Positions 21,511-32,095 of a stretch of DNA of 32,406 bases are shown here, piece by piece. The notes beneath the pieces are model-generated. The model had not been told where the DNA came from. It ran no database searches and saw only the letters and a program-made list of their open reading frames with translations. The DNA is from Rhizophagus sp. LPA8_4_AMF. Lineage: Eukaryota > Glomeromycota > Glomeromycetes > Glomerales > Glomeraceae. Numbering within the stretch: position 1 is the first letter of the stretch; the number at the start of each line of letters is the position of its first letter. The position numbers and the translations under genes were made by a program. The DNA lies in assembly GCA_021464525.1 (NCBI GenBank), contig JADRCO010000494.1:1-32406 (forward strand). The letters run 5' to 3'.

Positions 21511-21688
21511 AATTTTTTCGACAGAGAGCGGAGAAGGAAAGGATGAGGGAAATAGAAAGAACGAAGGAAAGAAAAGGAAAAACGAAGGAAAAGAAAATGT
21601 GAAGGACGAGGAAAACGAGAAGGACGAGAGAAAAGGAAATGATAAAAGCCATAAAAAAGATAAAAAAGATCCGCGGCTCATCAACTAA
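21437..21688 (+). CDS. Doubtful Lys/Glu-rich ORF (83 aa)
   Basis: Complete ATG-to-TAA frame. The first third (ERFVKRIF) derives from the adjacent tandem array; the rest is a highly charged, disordered Lys/Glu/Asp/Gly/Asn string produced by degenerate GAAGGA/GACGAG repeats. It has no hydrophobic core or known domain. It could be a low-complexity repeat product rather than a gene. Confidence 0.22.
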   Translation: MSRQGDRKNHLNKGKIESSERFVKRIFSTESGEGKDEGNRKNEGKKRKNEGKENVKDEENEKDERKGNDKSHKKDKKDPRLIN

Positions 21689-21693
21689 TATTA

Positions 21694-21732
21694 ATCACGT
21701 GATACGCGTGATTCTTAATTTAATATAAATAG
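21694..21732 (+). promoter_or_regulatory. Probable promoter: CACGTG palindrome plus TATA box
   Basis: ATCACGTGAT (21694-21703) is a perfect E-box-type palindrome, overlapping a second near-palindrome ATACGCGTGAT. TATAAATAG (21724-21732) follows about 20 bases later, then a GC-richer CTCCACTTCCCGCGCC stretch. The next plus-strand exon-like sequence begins at 21912 after a possible leader intron (donor GTATAT near 21828). bHLH or bZIP factors commonly bind CACGTG. Confidence 0.5.
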
Positions 21733-21911
21733 GCTCCACTTCCCGCGCCGATACAATTTCAATTTATCATTTTAGAAAATTTGATACTACTTTGTTAATT
21801 CATTATAATACAAATAATAATCAAAAGGTATATATAACGTTAGTATTGAGTATTTTTACTCTCTAAACATGTTAATATTATTTTTAATGAATTTATTTAC
21901 TTGGATATTAG

Positions 21912-22205
21912 GATACAGGACCTAGAGTGGTGTCAGGAGATCTTGTTAAGGGATCAACTACTAAAAAACGTTCTCTATTATCATATTGTTTTAAAAAGTG
22001 ATAGAATATTAATTTAGTATATAATAACAATAATATAATAATGTAGTAATAATTTAGTAATAATAATAGCAATAATATAGCAATAATATAATAATGGAAG
22101 AGCTGAAAGCAGAAAAGAAGGATAGAAGAGAATAAGTTGATGAGCAACATAAAGTTAACGAGCAACACAGTTTGCTATTTGAAATCTATGAGACTATGAC
22201 AGCAG
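21912..22205 (+). pseudogene. Exon-like remnants, coiled-coil-rich, upstream part of a decayed gene
   Basis: After a plausible acceptor (GGATATTAG, 21911) an open stretch reads GPRVVSGDLVKGS then LLSYCFKK and stops. An AT trinucleotide-rich stretch (22020-22090) follows, then from 22094 a charged helix-like stretch: MEELKAEKKDRRE, TAA, VDEQHKVNEQHSLLFEIYE. The TAA at 22133-22135 would be CAA (Gln) by one C-to-T change. A possible donor (CAG|GTTTGT) lies at 22204. It probably belongs with the exon block starting at 22313, but this is inference. Confidence 0.4.
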
Positions 22206-22312
22206 GTTTGTACTGTTATTAGCAAGCTAATATTACCATGAGCTGATACTTTAATTAACATCCAATTTCTTCTTAGTATTGAATTGTAGGCGAGAATTTA
22301 CTATTGTTATAG

Positions 22313-23247
22313 ACATTCCAAGTGTTAGAGATAAAAGTGAAATTTCAATCCCATCTGGAAGATAAAGGCGGGGAAATGAATATTACCACGACATGATCGG
22401 AAGAAGACTGGGAGAGAATCGCTAGGAGGATACATTTAAATTTAAATTTTCGATGCACCGCTTGGCAATTCGCAGGCTTATGTCGACCTGACACTTCATA
22501 TTTGGTATCAGGTGCCTGTCTTGTGCGGGGGGAAGAAAAAGGCCCTGACAATAATGTTGACCCAGCGTTGGAGCTGACCACAAAATTAAAATGGACAACA
22601 GAATCATACAACAGTTTGAGAGTCAAAACCCACTTCCTTCTGAAAGGTTTAATGCAAAATTCATTACCAAAAATGTGAGTTTTAGCCCAACATATCAATT
22701 CTTATATTTCTTGTTAAAAATTAACATGATTTTCTTCTTCAGATGCTGTCCTTCAGATGCTTGTTATAATGTATGACTGATTTCATGATACTTTGTTCAA
22801 CAGAACCTCCAAATAAAAAAGGGAGACATGACATTCCGATATTGATTAGAAAGACAATTCTTAATAATTAGTATTAATTTCAAGGAATCAGTAAAAGTGA
22901 TCGTTAAAGCTGGTCCATTCACCATGAGCACTTCCAGCACTTTCCGAAGATTATCCTACCTGTACTGGTAAATTCTGCAACATAACACAAAAAAATATAA
23001 TGCAAAAAAAATTTACTAATGATATAAAAATCTCTATCTTTTTTTTAGCTGTTGTATAGTAGGTTATGAAGTTCGAACTAGGGATCGTGCATACATCGGT
23101 ATATTTCTGGCTAACCCATTTTGGTTTCATTGACGGATGCTACGACAGCCACGTCGACGAAACCGTAGACTGAACCATGGTTTCATGGATGAATGTAAAA
23201 GAGTGGTGGGAGTCAGTATAACGATAAATAAGAAAATCAAAATTTGA
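22313..23247 (+). pseudogene. Decayed multi-exon gene of unknown family
   Basis: Exon-like blocks 22313-22674, 22743-22770, 22804-22967 and 23049-23247 join in one frame through GT..AG boundaries (donors GTGAGT, GTATGA, GTAAAT; acceptors CTTCAG, CAACAG, TTTTAG). The second intron would be only 33 nt, so the structure is uncertain. The frame is interrupted by TGA at 22394, 22843 and 23131 but stays open on both sides. Readable pieces: EEDWERIARRIHLNLNFRC, TAWQFAGLCRPDTSYLVSG, KWTTESYNSLRVKTHFLLKG, VKVIVKAGPFTMSTSSTFRR, DRAYIGIFLANPFWFH and a basic RQPRRRNRR. I recognise no family. It was probably a normal gene recently inactivated; the first block's composition is clearly coding-like. Confidence 0.55.
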
Positions 23248-23532
23248 GTATATCATAACAGATTATGAATTTCTTTACTTTTTTGTATTTGCCTGTTTTT
23301 CTAAATATCCTTCTAATAAATTACAAATTAAGAACATGTAAAATATTTTACTACTCTAGCCTTAGTGTTTAATTGTTGCTAGATACCCTTCTATATTTGC
23401 TAGATATCTCTGTATTTGCTAGATACCCGAGATAAACATATATTTATTATTATAAGAGTGATACTATAGCAATACTATTATTTGTTAGTTTACAATTATT
23501 TTACATAAATTAAGTAAATCTGTTAAATCTGT

Positions 23533-24222
23533 CACGAATTTATACCTGTGAGAATATATAAAAAATTGAACGATAATTCAATTAATCCTGAAATTGAGTG
23601 GAAGCTGGAACTAGACAATTGTGATGATGAGAAACAATTCTTGAAAGAAAGAAAAGAATTTAATAAAAGAAATTTTCGCAAAATATGTTGGAGTTAGTAT
23701 TGATAAAATTTATTCTGGATTATATGGTGCGGACGTTTATTTTATTGGTAAGTAAAGAATTTAATCTCTATGAAAAATTGTTATATTAATCACCAATTTT
23801 TTTTAGGCCTAAGTGAAAACATCATTTAGCAAATCTAGAGGATTGTTAAAAGCTATTCATCATCTGAGACGGGAGTTGAATTGATAAGATGGATTAGTTG
23901 AAAAAAAACGGAAGGTTTGGATTTACGTGTGATTGATGTTAATGGAACTTTATAGGAACCTACATTTTATTTTATAAGACTTAAATCTATAGATTATGGA
24001 AGATATTAGGGAAGAAGAGAAACATAATTTATTTCTAATGGCAGAAATACATATTTAATACACCGGGTCACATCAAAAGACTTATCATTATATCCATTGA
24101 TTCATCCAAGTAGAGAAGTCATAGGAATTGATTGTTCAAGCCAAATTACCATACAATGAATTCAAGAAAAGATAGCGCGTATAAAATCTAACACAAAAAT
24201 CACGCGATTGCGGTTAATTTGA
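23533..24222 (+). pseudogene. Decayed gene of unknown family
   Basis: The first open block (23533-23698) reads IEWKLELDNCDDEKQFLKER and KEFNKRNF. A frame change leads to FAKYVGVSIDKIYSGLYG and ADVYFI, ending at a consensus donor (TTATTG|GTAAGT, about 23751). After a pyrimidine-tract acceptor (TTTTTTTTAG) come KSRGLLKAIHHLRRE, then TEGLDLRVIDVNGTL, EPTFYFIRLKSIDYGRY, HRVTSKDLSLYPLIHPSREV and IQEKIARIKSNT, separated by TGA or TAG. Four of these stops would be Arg or Gln codons before one C-to-T change. Order and intact splice signals suggest one gene. Function unknown. Confidence 0.5.
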
Positions 24223-24599
24223 TTTGTCTCTGGTAGTACAGTTGGTCAATTCATTAAATACTACATTGGTCTTTTTTTTCGCATAATTTTTTTTACTAAT
24301 AAATTAATCTAAACACTATACTGCGCAGCAGTAATCATCCCGCTCCTGCTTCTAAAATAGTTAAACAACGTCCCAACGCGTCCAGAACATGATCGCGGAA
24401 AACAACACTGTGACGACCAAGGAGTGACAAGTGTGATTTTTGAACAGATCCGTCATCCGTGCGACAGAATTTCTCACATATACCCTACCTCAGTCGACAA
24501 ATAAAATTCTTTTCACCTCTTGTTCTCACTTGTACCAACAACATTTCGCAAAAAATAGTATATAACTCCCCCGACGATTATGACGATCCTTCATTCTTT
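24223..24599. other. Spacer with a short open stretch
   Basis: About 47 codons are open around 24363-24500 (pieces PTRPEHDRGKQHCDD and IFEQIRHPCDRIS), more GC-rich than neighbouring DNA. It may be a further relic exon or the promoter region of the next decayed gene. No assignment is possible. Confidence 0.3.
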
Positions 24600-25734
24600 T
24601 GCACTCCAAGACCAACCTGAACTCTTGCAACAAGGAGTATTGGCTCGGGAAACCGCCCAAGAGGGGCATTCATGTCATAACCGAACCACTCGTGACAACT
24701 GCCACTTCGAGCCGTGAATAGGAATTGCTTGACCAACTCACCGCATTGCAGGCATTGCTTATCAAGTCTGTCTATAGTACGTAATATGTGAAAATTTAGG
24801 TCGAGATTTGGTGCTGAAATTATATAGGTTATGAAAAATCGCGACGAGATGTCACGATCAAACTATTTCCCGAAAAAAAAATTATACTAACCCTGTCGTT
24901 AATTGCAGACTTCGACGTTGTCGTCAGCCCGAGACGGACTAAATCATTCAAGTGGACAGTAAATACGCGACCCTTGTTTGCCGTGTACAAATCACGTGCC
25001 TTGAAAAATCTGGCCGTGGTATTCAACTTCATGAACAATGGAGGGAGATATTTACCTAGGAGCGTTCCTTCATTTCGAGAGATATTGCCTTAAATTTATT
25101 GTATTCATTATGACTCCCTCGAAACAATTTAATGAATGGATCTTTCCGAAAGTGTGTGAACTCTATGGGCTTAGCGATGAGCTGAATACTAGTATAAACA
25201 TGTACCCTGTTTTTTCATGCGGTAATGCTGACTTGAAAGGCGGAAAGCTCGAGCAGTGGTTAGGCATGGAGTTTCGTTCTATGAGGATAATTTCAAAATC
25301 ATACCAGAGGAACTTGAGAGTCGGAATGGACAAGGAAATCTTGATTATGCGATAGAGTGCGGAAGGATCCTTGGTTTAATCGAAGCTAAAGATGAAGAGA
25401 TTTGCCCATGCATCCGTACAAATGGAATCATGTCGTAAGCGCGAAGCCAATGATTGACGGTGAACAAGATGTGGATAAAGGTATTTGGAATCGTTACTGA
25501 TGAAGAGAATGGTACTTCATAGAGTGCACCCTAGATAGAGAGAGGAAGCCGTCGTTTAAACTATCGAAACCTGTGAGTCGTGTATAAAGTGGTAATTTGC
25601 AAAATATGGTTGAAAGAGCCCTAAGTCGTATTGTATGGTTATCGGAGGAGTTACAAAAGCCGGTGAAAGCCGTTCGGGAAATAAAAAGGGTAGGGTCATT
25701 GAGTAATCTTGCGAAAAATCGAATTAGAATGTAA
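24600..25734 (+). pseudogene. Decayed Crinkler-like gene with PD-(D/E)XK-nuclease-like C-terminus
   Basis: Collinear pieces across three frames. Block 1 (to 24776): NKEYWLGKPPKRGIHVITEP, a TAG, ELLDQLTALQALLIKS, ending at donor GTACGT. After a 132-nt intron (acceptor AATTGCAG, 24908) the phase still fits: FDVVVSPRRTKSFKWTVNTR, FNFMNNGGRYLPR. Then a frameshift to KFIVFIMTPSKQFNEWIFPK and ELYGLSDE, another to NGQGNLDYAIECGRILGLIE (with E-A-K, the D...ExK pattern of PD-(D/E)XK nucleases), then KVFGIVTDEE, WYFIECTLDRERKPSFKLSK and SRIVWLSEELQKPVKA; stop 25732-25734. From memory this order matches Rhizophagus proteins annotated as Crinkler family, a class of secreted or intracellular effector-like proteins also thought to be ancient conflict-system proteins. 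At least three frameshifts and two stops make it a pseudogene. Confidence 0.72.
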
Positions 25735-25777
25735 GTTCATAATCAGCATAAAACAGGTTCCCTAAGGAATTAACATT

Positions 25778-26290
25778 ATGTATCACGGGTATATCCCGAG
25801 CTTTGAAGCGATCAGCGTTCCAAGATGGAACACGCACGTGATTTTTTTATTACTCAATGCCTTTTCCATTTGGAGCTTAATTAGAGGCTTTTTTTTTCTA
25901 GAAAATTTGAATTATTCCATCTATCAAACATGCAATCTGAGAAGAGAAATAAATTCGAAGCTCTTAGCCAAGATTACTGAACTTAGAAAGGAGAATGCTG
26001 AAGTTAAGGCTGACTAAAGCCGAGAATACGAAGATTCACGAATCTAGAGCAGAGAGATAATGAAAGGACCAGTCTTATTGCTAGATTAGATGTTGGTATC
26101 AAGGAAAACAGGGTAGCTCTCCAATCATCTATTTTGATAATGGAAAAGATAGCTCCGATGTAACTGATGTAACTCAACCTACCCGTTCAGGGTCTAGATC
26201 ATTAGAAGAAAAGGAGTGATGAATTCCATAGATTCAGTATATAAGGAAAAGATTAGCAATGAAATAAGACGAGAAAAAAGTTTCAAAGTG
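25778..26290 (+). pseudogene. Decayed coiled-coil repeat-family protein
   Basis: The clear part begins near 25932: LRREINSKLLAKITELRKEN and AEVKA, a heptad-like coiled coil. Frame changes then lead to KAENTKIHESRAER, DNERTSLIARLDVGIKENR, KDSSDVTDVTQPT, SLEEKE and YKEKISNEIRREKSFK (near 26240-26288). This coil followed by a Ser/Thr-rich linker and an EEKE...KISNEI segment is, from memory, a very common Rhizophagus repeat protein of unknown role. Nonsense and frameshift changes every 20-40 codons show it is dead. The ORF at 25778-26017 runs into it, but its N-terminal half (MYHGYIPSFEAISVP) is not recognised and spans a CACGTGATTTTTTT string that looks promoter-derived. Confidence 0.65.
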
Positions 26291-28587
26291 AGTTTGTACA
26301 TTCGTGCCAAGATCAGGAATTACTCTAAAAAAATTCTTTGCTGATTACACCTTAGTACGTAAATATTGAGAACGATGACGATGTCAAATTCATTTTTTCA
26401 AATCCATATTACCAAAAAAAGATTGGTTCAAGTGTAGTGTAGCCTAATCACACGTGTACATAATCTAAAATACTGTGAAAATGTTAGAATTTGGACGAAC
26501 ACAGTATATGATTCTTCAGGTAGACAAAAGAACTTTACGACAGATATTTTATATTTTATTCAATGTTCACGAAAACCATAATAGAGACAGCAGTTGGGAA
26601 AAAGCGATGCTAGTAAAGATATATTCATAACATTATTATGGAGTAGAGTTGATGTCCCATCATGTGAATGTTACTGATTAATATCAACTATTTCTATTAT
26701 TGTATTCCTTCTATAATGTAATTTCTGAATCCATTTTATAGAAATCGTGTGTATAGCGAAAAACAATAACATGAACTCGACTACAAGGATGAAGTAAAGA
26801 ATCAGTTAAAAAATGATAATAGAAAATGATTAATGATAGAGGACATACGTTATTTTTTATTATTTAAAACTCGAGAGGACGAAAGTTGCATTTTGGTTAA
26901 AAAAACGTCATTACTCGTTTCGTTGAACCAAAGAAAATCTGGTATATTTTTCATCGCATTCTATAATATATGATGATAACAAGAATAAATATTTTTTCAT
27001 CCACATCCCGTATATGCAAGATAACATCTCTGCGTAGACTTTGCTTATAGAACAACCTCCGGTAAGAAACCTTTGTTAATATACTAATTATCACCAAATA
27101 TCGAAAATATTACTTGTAACGAAAAAATAAATAGATTGTATACCCTAGTAAACATCCGAGCTGATAATAGTTTTTACAGACTTATAATATACTTCACTCA
27201 TCATATTGAACAGATCATCCGGTCAAGAAACGCAGATATCCGGCTGAAGGATCCAGATCGCACAAGTTCTGCCTTCTCTTGTGGAAAATTTAACACGCCC
27301 AAACGACATTCTCTTCGCTATGAAACAAGTTCATCAGAACCCTCCACCATAATACGATAACCACCATGCAACAACACCCGAACTGATTTATTGAAATTAA
27401 AAGAGCATCTGGAAACAAGAATATATTAAAAACAAGAATATATTACATCGGCAACTAATTTGCTTGCTAATCTGAGTGAACTAGAATATATTACAAAAAG
27501 TATAGAGATTATATGCAAACGTATCTAATGAAATTGAAGATACAACAAAAAATTAAAAATTAGACTGTGGAATTGGGAGCCATTTTAGAAAAAAACAATG
27601 AAAATGAAATTAAAGGATATTTCGAATAAAATTTGGAAAAGAAAGAAATATTCACAGAAGGATAAGCCGTATTTTGAAGTAAAAAATTTTGTTATTCGAT
27701 ATGACGTAAGATTTACCGACCTGGAAACACCTGCAATCAGCTTGTACTACCTGAGGTAAAAATTCAATAACTGATGAGCATAGTAATTTATCAGTACGTG
27801 AAAAAAAAATGATTTATACGATTTTTATGGTTTTATCATTCATTACTCATTATAGGTTGCTTTAAGTCTCTATATCATTCGATGTACCACTCAGGAGTCT
27901 AGCAAGAGTCTATCTTATTAGTCATGATTTATATGTATGATAGAAAGAGTCAGTTTAATAATATAAATGCTATAAGAAAATTCGTCACAAATAATTAATT
28001 CATATATATTTCGCCTTTTACTCTGGAACAAAAAGAAACATTTCAAGGACCAACCGTTAGATAACAACAGATGGTCTAAAGTTCTTGAAGACACATTTTT
28101 AAAATTCAGTTGGTCAGATAGGGCCAAGAAACATACATACGTCAATGGGTCGCAATATAATCCAGAAGTCGTCAAAACTCATTTTTAGAAAACGATTCTT
28201 TAACCCAACGGTGTAGGAACGATAATTCAACAAAAAATTGAAAATAACCAAGTACTTTGTGTAGTCATATTACACACACAAAATCCCTGGCTTATAATAA
28301 CCTTTATCCTGCTTCACAAGTAAGATATTGGGATAAGAAACTCTACTGATATTATGATGCAAGCAAATGTGAGTAGTTTGTATATATATATTTATTTTTT
28401 TCTGTGTTTGCTTCACTTCCGAGCGGGGTTGATTTTTTTTTTGTTTATTCATTTACGTAATTATAGAGTACAAAAATGTAAATGGAACTGAACAAACTAG
28501 GTCCAATGATAATGTTAGTAAACTTACAGTCTAGTAAGTTTGTTATTTGAATTTATAAAATACATTTAAGCAATTCAATCATAATAA
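26291..28587. other. Accessory DNA with scattered coding relics
   Basis: No intact gene. Exon-like scraps: a 74-codon plus ORF at 27136-27360 with non-AT-driven composition (KDPDRTSSAFSCGKFNTPKR, then HSLRYETSSSEPS), and a short string near 26390-26440 (ENDDDVKFIFSNPYYQKK). A perfect short direct repeat AACAAGAATATATTA occurs twice in tandem near 27415-27447. The minus ORFs at 27918-28175 and 28270-28452 have no recognisable features. A T-rich tract with a GAGCGGGG patch lies near 28420-28442. Confidence 0.4.
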
Positions 28588-29046
28588 TTCAATCTGTTTC
28601 ATGGTTTAAGGCCAGACATAGCTTTCACTTATTATAAACTTGGACATCTATTTCATAGATGTGTCTCCCGAGATCGTAGGTCTTTGCCAAGAAGCTACCG
28701 AATATCTCCTTATTGATGGCAAATAGTAGCAGTTGACATGGATGGAGCATCAATTCTATTGGACTGGCCCCTCACACTCAAACCAGTTTATGATCAAGTT
28801 TCTGATACTACGAAGATCAATTTTATTTATCCTACTACCCCTTCCGTGAAGATAAGAAAACTGAGATAGAGAACATTGAAGTTGGAATAGATGATTTGGA
28901 AAAGATTGTTTGTTTTCCATTTTCTAATAATAGTAATAGTGTAGTAAAAGAATTATCAGATGAAAAAAGAGTAAGTCTTGCGAAAAAAAGCAAAAGAATA
29001 TGCAAAGAAATTTACAGAATGGTCTCGCTCGCGTTTTAGGAAATAA
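28588..29046 (+). pseudogene. Decayed gene fragments, unknown family
   Basis: A 94-codon frame (28588-28869) is open except for one TGA (28714-28716): FHGLRPDIAFTYYKLGHLFH, RDRRSLPRSYRIS, then VAVDMDGASILLDWPLTLKP, VYDQVSDTTKINFIYPTTPS. The TGA would be CGA (Arg) before one C-to-T change. An overlapping frame continues with charged helix-like sequence (TEIENIEVGIDDLEK, KELSDEKR) and, after another shift, AKEYAKKFTEWSRSRFRK (near 28990-29040), which from memory is the C-terminal signature of a Rhizophagus repeat-family protein. Probably two relics side by side. Confidence 0.5.
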
Positions 29047-29170
29047 TGACTGAAGTGGATAATTATAAATACAATCATATTTCTTATTGAAATTAAAATA
29101 ATTATAATCCTACATCCTCCATTCTTTCAATTTCACCAGTAATTTCACTTTCACTTCTTTGTTTAACAAC

Positions 29171-29268
29171 ATGTCATACTCAAAAATATTTTTGGGAGAT
29201 ATACCTGAATCATATGATATTATAAAAAATTTTCAGAATAATTTTTCAATTTTAGTATTATTTTAGTT
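29171..29268 (+). pseudogene. F-box gene start, truncated
   Basis: The ATG at 29171 is followed by SYSKIFLGDIPESYDIIKNF and QNNFSIL before a TAG near 29263. This is the usual N-terminus of another Rhizophagus F-box subfamily (a short lead, then a D(I/L)PE...II..F F-box core). The Cys/Leu-rich second half of the F-box and all LRRs are missing. The 60 bases upstream (TTTCACTTTCACTTCTTTG) resemble a pyrimidine-rich leader. It is a different subfamily from the copy at 7524. Confidence 0.6.
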
Positions 29269-32095
29269 AATAGATTATTGTGTCGTTTAGTTCGTTGAGA
29301 AAACAGGTGGATGTCATCCAAATAATGTGTCTTATAAATTCTATGGGTCAAGCTTAACCTTATTTTGCGTAAACTTCATGCTATCTTGTAAATTTATGAG
29401 AGGTTAAATCATTTTATTTTACTATAATAATTAGATCTTAGAATTGCAGTTTGTTAAAATAAAACATACCAAGTGTGTTTGTTATATTAATTATGAAACA
29501 ACTTTTTTCTTATTGTAATAACCGGGTTTTCCGTAGTTGTCACTTGGTGAAATGTTGCAACTAATCCACGGCACCTCTCGTGAAATACTTTTCTCGGATA
29601 TTTGCTTTGTTTTTTCAAGCTTCAATCAAAAGAAGAATAAAGTTATTTTTTCGATCATACTTTAATGTCTGATGAATTCTCCAATGACATCTTGATGTAT
29701 AAGTTCTCGTGATTCCATATCTGTTGCCTGGCTTATTATATAACGAACTGAATCAGTAACACGTGATTTTTTTGAACTGACACTTCATGTGACTTTTAAC
29801 GAGAATATTTAATATTCCCCATAACTCTTCCTCAAATAAAAAAGTTGGAATAGAGAGTTATAGCAATCCACTAATTGGATTTCGATAAAATTTATAATGA
29901 TCTGCCAGAAATATCATTCTAGTCCTGTGTTGCATATGCTATTATTAATAAAATAAATTTCTTGTCCTCCCTCCAAGAAGTAACAACGCTAATATTCCCT
30001 TTGAGCAGAAAAACATCCAATCGAATTATCGTATTTTTGATAAGTTGGAAGAGATATCCAAATGATCGAAAAATTTCCTATAATCAGAAAGTAGTAATGT
30101 ATCATATATATAACCATGACGAATCTCTACATAGTATTTATTTGATCATCATGGTTTACCGTAGTAATGAATCACTAAATTTTTAACAAAAATGCAATTG
30201 TTTATCTTACTTTTAATGCAAGAATTTTTAAAATAAATAATAGAGAATTTGATACAAATATGCATTTCATTTTCAAGTTACCATTATAAAAAATCCGTTG
30301 CTTAAATTTATGTCAAACAATAAAAAAGGCATGCTCGGGCAGTCAGGCTAGATCAAGCTTGTTATTTGATTGCAATAATTGAGCACATGAGATCACTATC
30401 TGCTCAGATTAAAGGAGATACTTGAGAACGCCTTTAATCTATGCTACGCACTCAATATTATACCAATCGAAATAGAGACTTCATGTATGTATTCCGAATT
30501 GACATGTGATCTCGGTCAAATAATTGAGAAAAATTCGCATGCATATATTATGACGTCACGTGTCTTCGATATTAACTAATTTTTTTACAAATTATAAAAT
30601 TATAAATATTTAATATTAGGATACAAGAAAAAGGTACACATCTAGTAGTATTAATATCGGTAGTATTATTCATTTATATGTTCGTGCAATATTATATAAC
30701 AATGTAGCCACAGTAAACACTATAAAAGAATATAAAAAATTCTATTTACTTGGTGACTGGTAGGGGTACCATTAACTCTTTCATTGCAATTATGAAAGCT
30801 GGGCAAAGAACCAGCTTACAATTACTATTAACTGTTATGGGCAGATGAATTATATTTTGAACCATTGAAAAATTCTAACCATCATGAGTGTCTTTAATCC
30901 CAGAAACATAAAATAACTGCAAGCTTCATTTCAAAATAAATAAATAAAAGTTCTTAACGATGCCATAGTGAGTCGCACATTGTAGATTAATTTCAGCCTA
31001 TCATGATCTTTTTTATATTATTTGTCCATTATTTTTCATTAGAATAAAGAAATAAAAGGACCGACCATACTTACAGGTAGCAGTGAAGCATATTTTTTTT
31101 GCTATCATCAAAAGAAATTATAAATGTGAAACTCAGCTTAGCTTCTCAGCTTGAAGTTGTTGGTAAAGAAATGTGTATACTCAATAAGTTTTTAAGCCCT
31201 AAGCATACCCTTAAAATAAGTTTCAATAATCTTAGAAGATTTAATAAGAATTTATGCACTTGACTGCTCTTTTATTATAGAGAAATTTAGGAAGTGAAAT
31301 CCCTATCTTACAGCAATAAAAAGGGGTTATTTTTTGGCCAAAGTCAAAAATATAGCATTAGAGAATGAAACGTTATAAACATCCGAAATTATTTTGGATT
31401 TGATAAGTTATTTTTGATGTTTTAATTATTGTATTATTTCATGTTATTAGACTGAGACCTGAGTGCAATTCATAAACCGGGCATAAGAAAGAAAAGTGTT
31501 AAAATGTTTTCTAGTGTCTCCAGGATGTGGCATTTCTCTATCGGGTCCTGGATTGATAGCATGATAATAGAATGAGGCAGATAACAAAGGATTCAAGTCC
31601 AAACAAAAATTAGTATAAAAAGAGTTTAACTAGATGTAATTCTCGTGTGAATCTTTTAACCTCTTTGATAAATCTGATGTTCTTTAAGAAAAGTTAGAAG
31701 AAACTGGAAGATACAAAAGATCTGGAATTTAAACGGTTATTGAATTAATTTTCATGAAGTGTTACTAATGAATGCAAGAACTCATGGAATTAAATTAATA
31801 AAGTAGAAAAGTGCAATATTTGCTGGTCGTCCCAAATATAGGGATTCGCTAACGAAATTTTATAAGAAAACTACAAATTATAGGATAAAGGAAAATTGAT
31901 GAAATAAAAGTTCTAATAAGAAATACGATTATATAATTTATTGTACTGGATATAATTTTATTTATACATATATTAAAGAAATATATATAAATTAAAAAGG
32001 TTAATTGCTAATTCACGTATAAATCAGACACAAATTATTAAAATTACTATATAATATTCGTGCAAATTTAATTAAATTTTATTTTATAATCTAGT
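29269..32095. other. AT-rich spacer without a supported gene
   Basis: The 74-codon plus ORF at 29962-30186 has no recognisable features. CACGTGATTTTTTT-type (29762) and TGACGTCACGTG (about 30551) strings resemble promoter elements seen elsewhere in the window but lead into no gene. A solo end of the foldback family lies at 29873. A short hairpin CCAGGA/TCCTGG is found near 31522-31550. Confidence 0.5.
29873..29889 (+). repeat. Solo end related to the 32.1-kb foldback element
   Basis: AATTGGATTTCGATAAA differs at one base from the outer end of the foldback at 32096 (AATTGGATTTCAATAAA). The similarity ends a few bases later and no inverted partner was seen nearby, so this may be a decayed copy or chance. 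Confidence 0.35.

Noticed and set aside
21445-21684. Ser/Phe-rich minus ORF
   Set aside because: Mirror of the purine-rich low-complexity repeat; reads only Ser, Phe, Leu, Pro strings.
22345-22698. 117-codon minus ORF
   Set aside because: Antisense to the decayed plus-strand exon, whose frame has coding-like composition and a consensus donor.
22394-23133. Programmed TGA readthrough or selenocysteine use
   Set aside because: Repeated in-frame TGA was tempting, but TAG and TAA stops and frameshifts occur in neighbouring relics and no SECIS-like structure was noticed; decay is simpler.
24829-25038. 69-codon minus ORF
   Set aside because: Antisense to the Crinkler-like exon beginning FDVVVSPRRTK.
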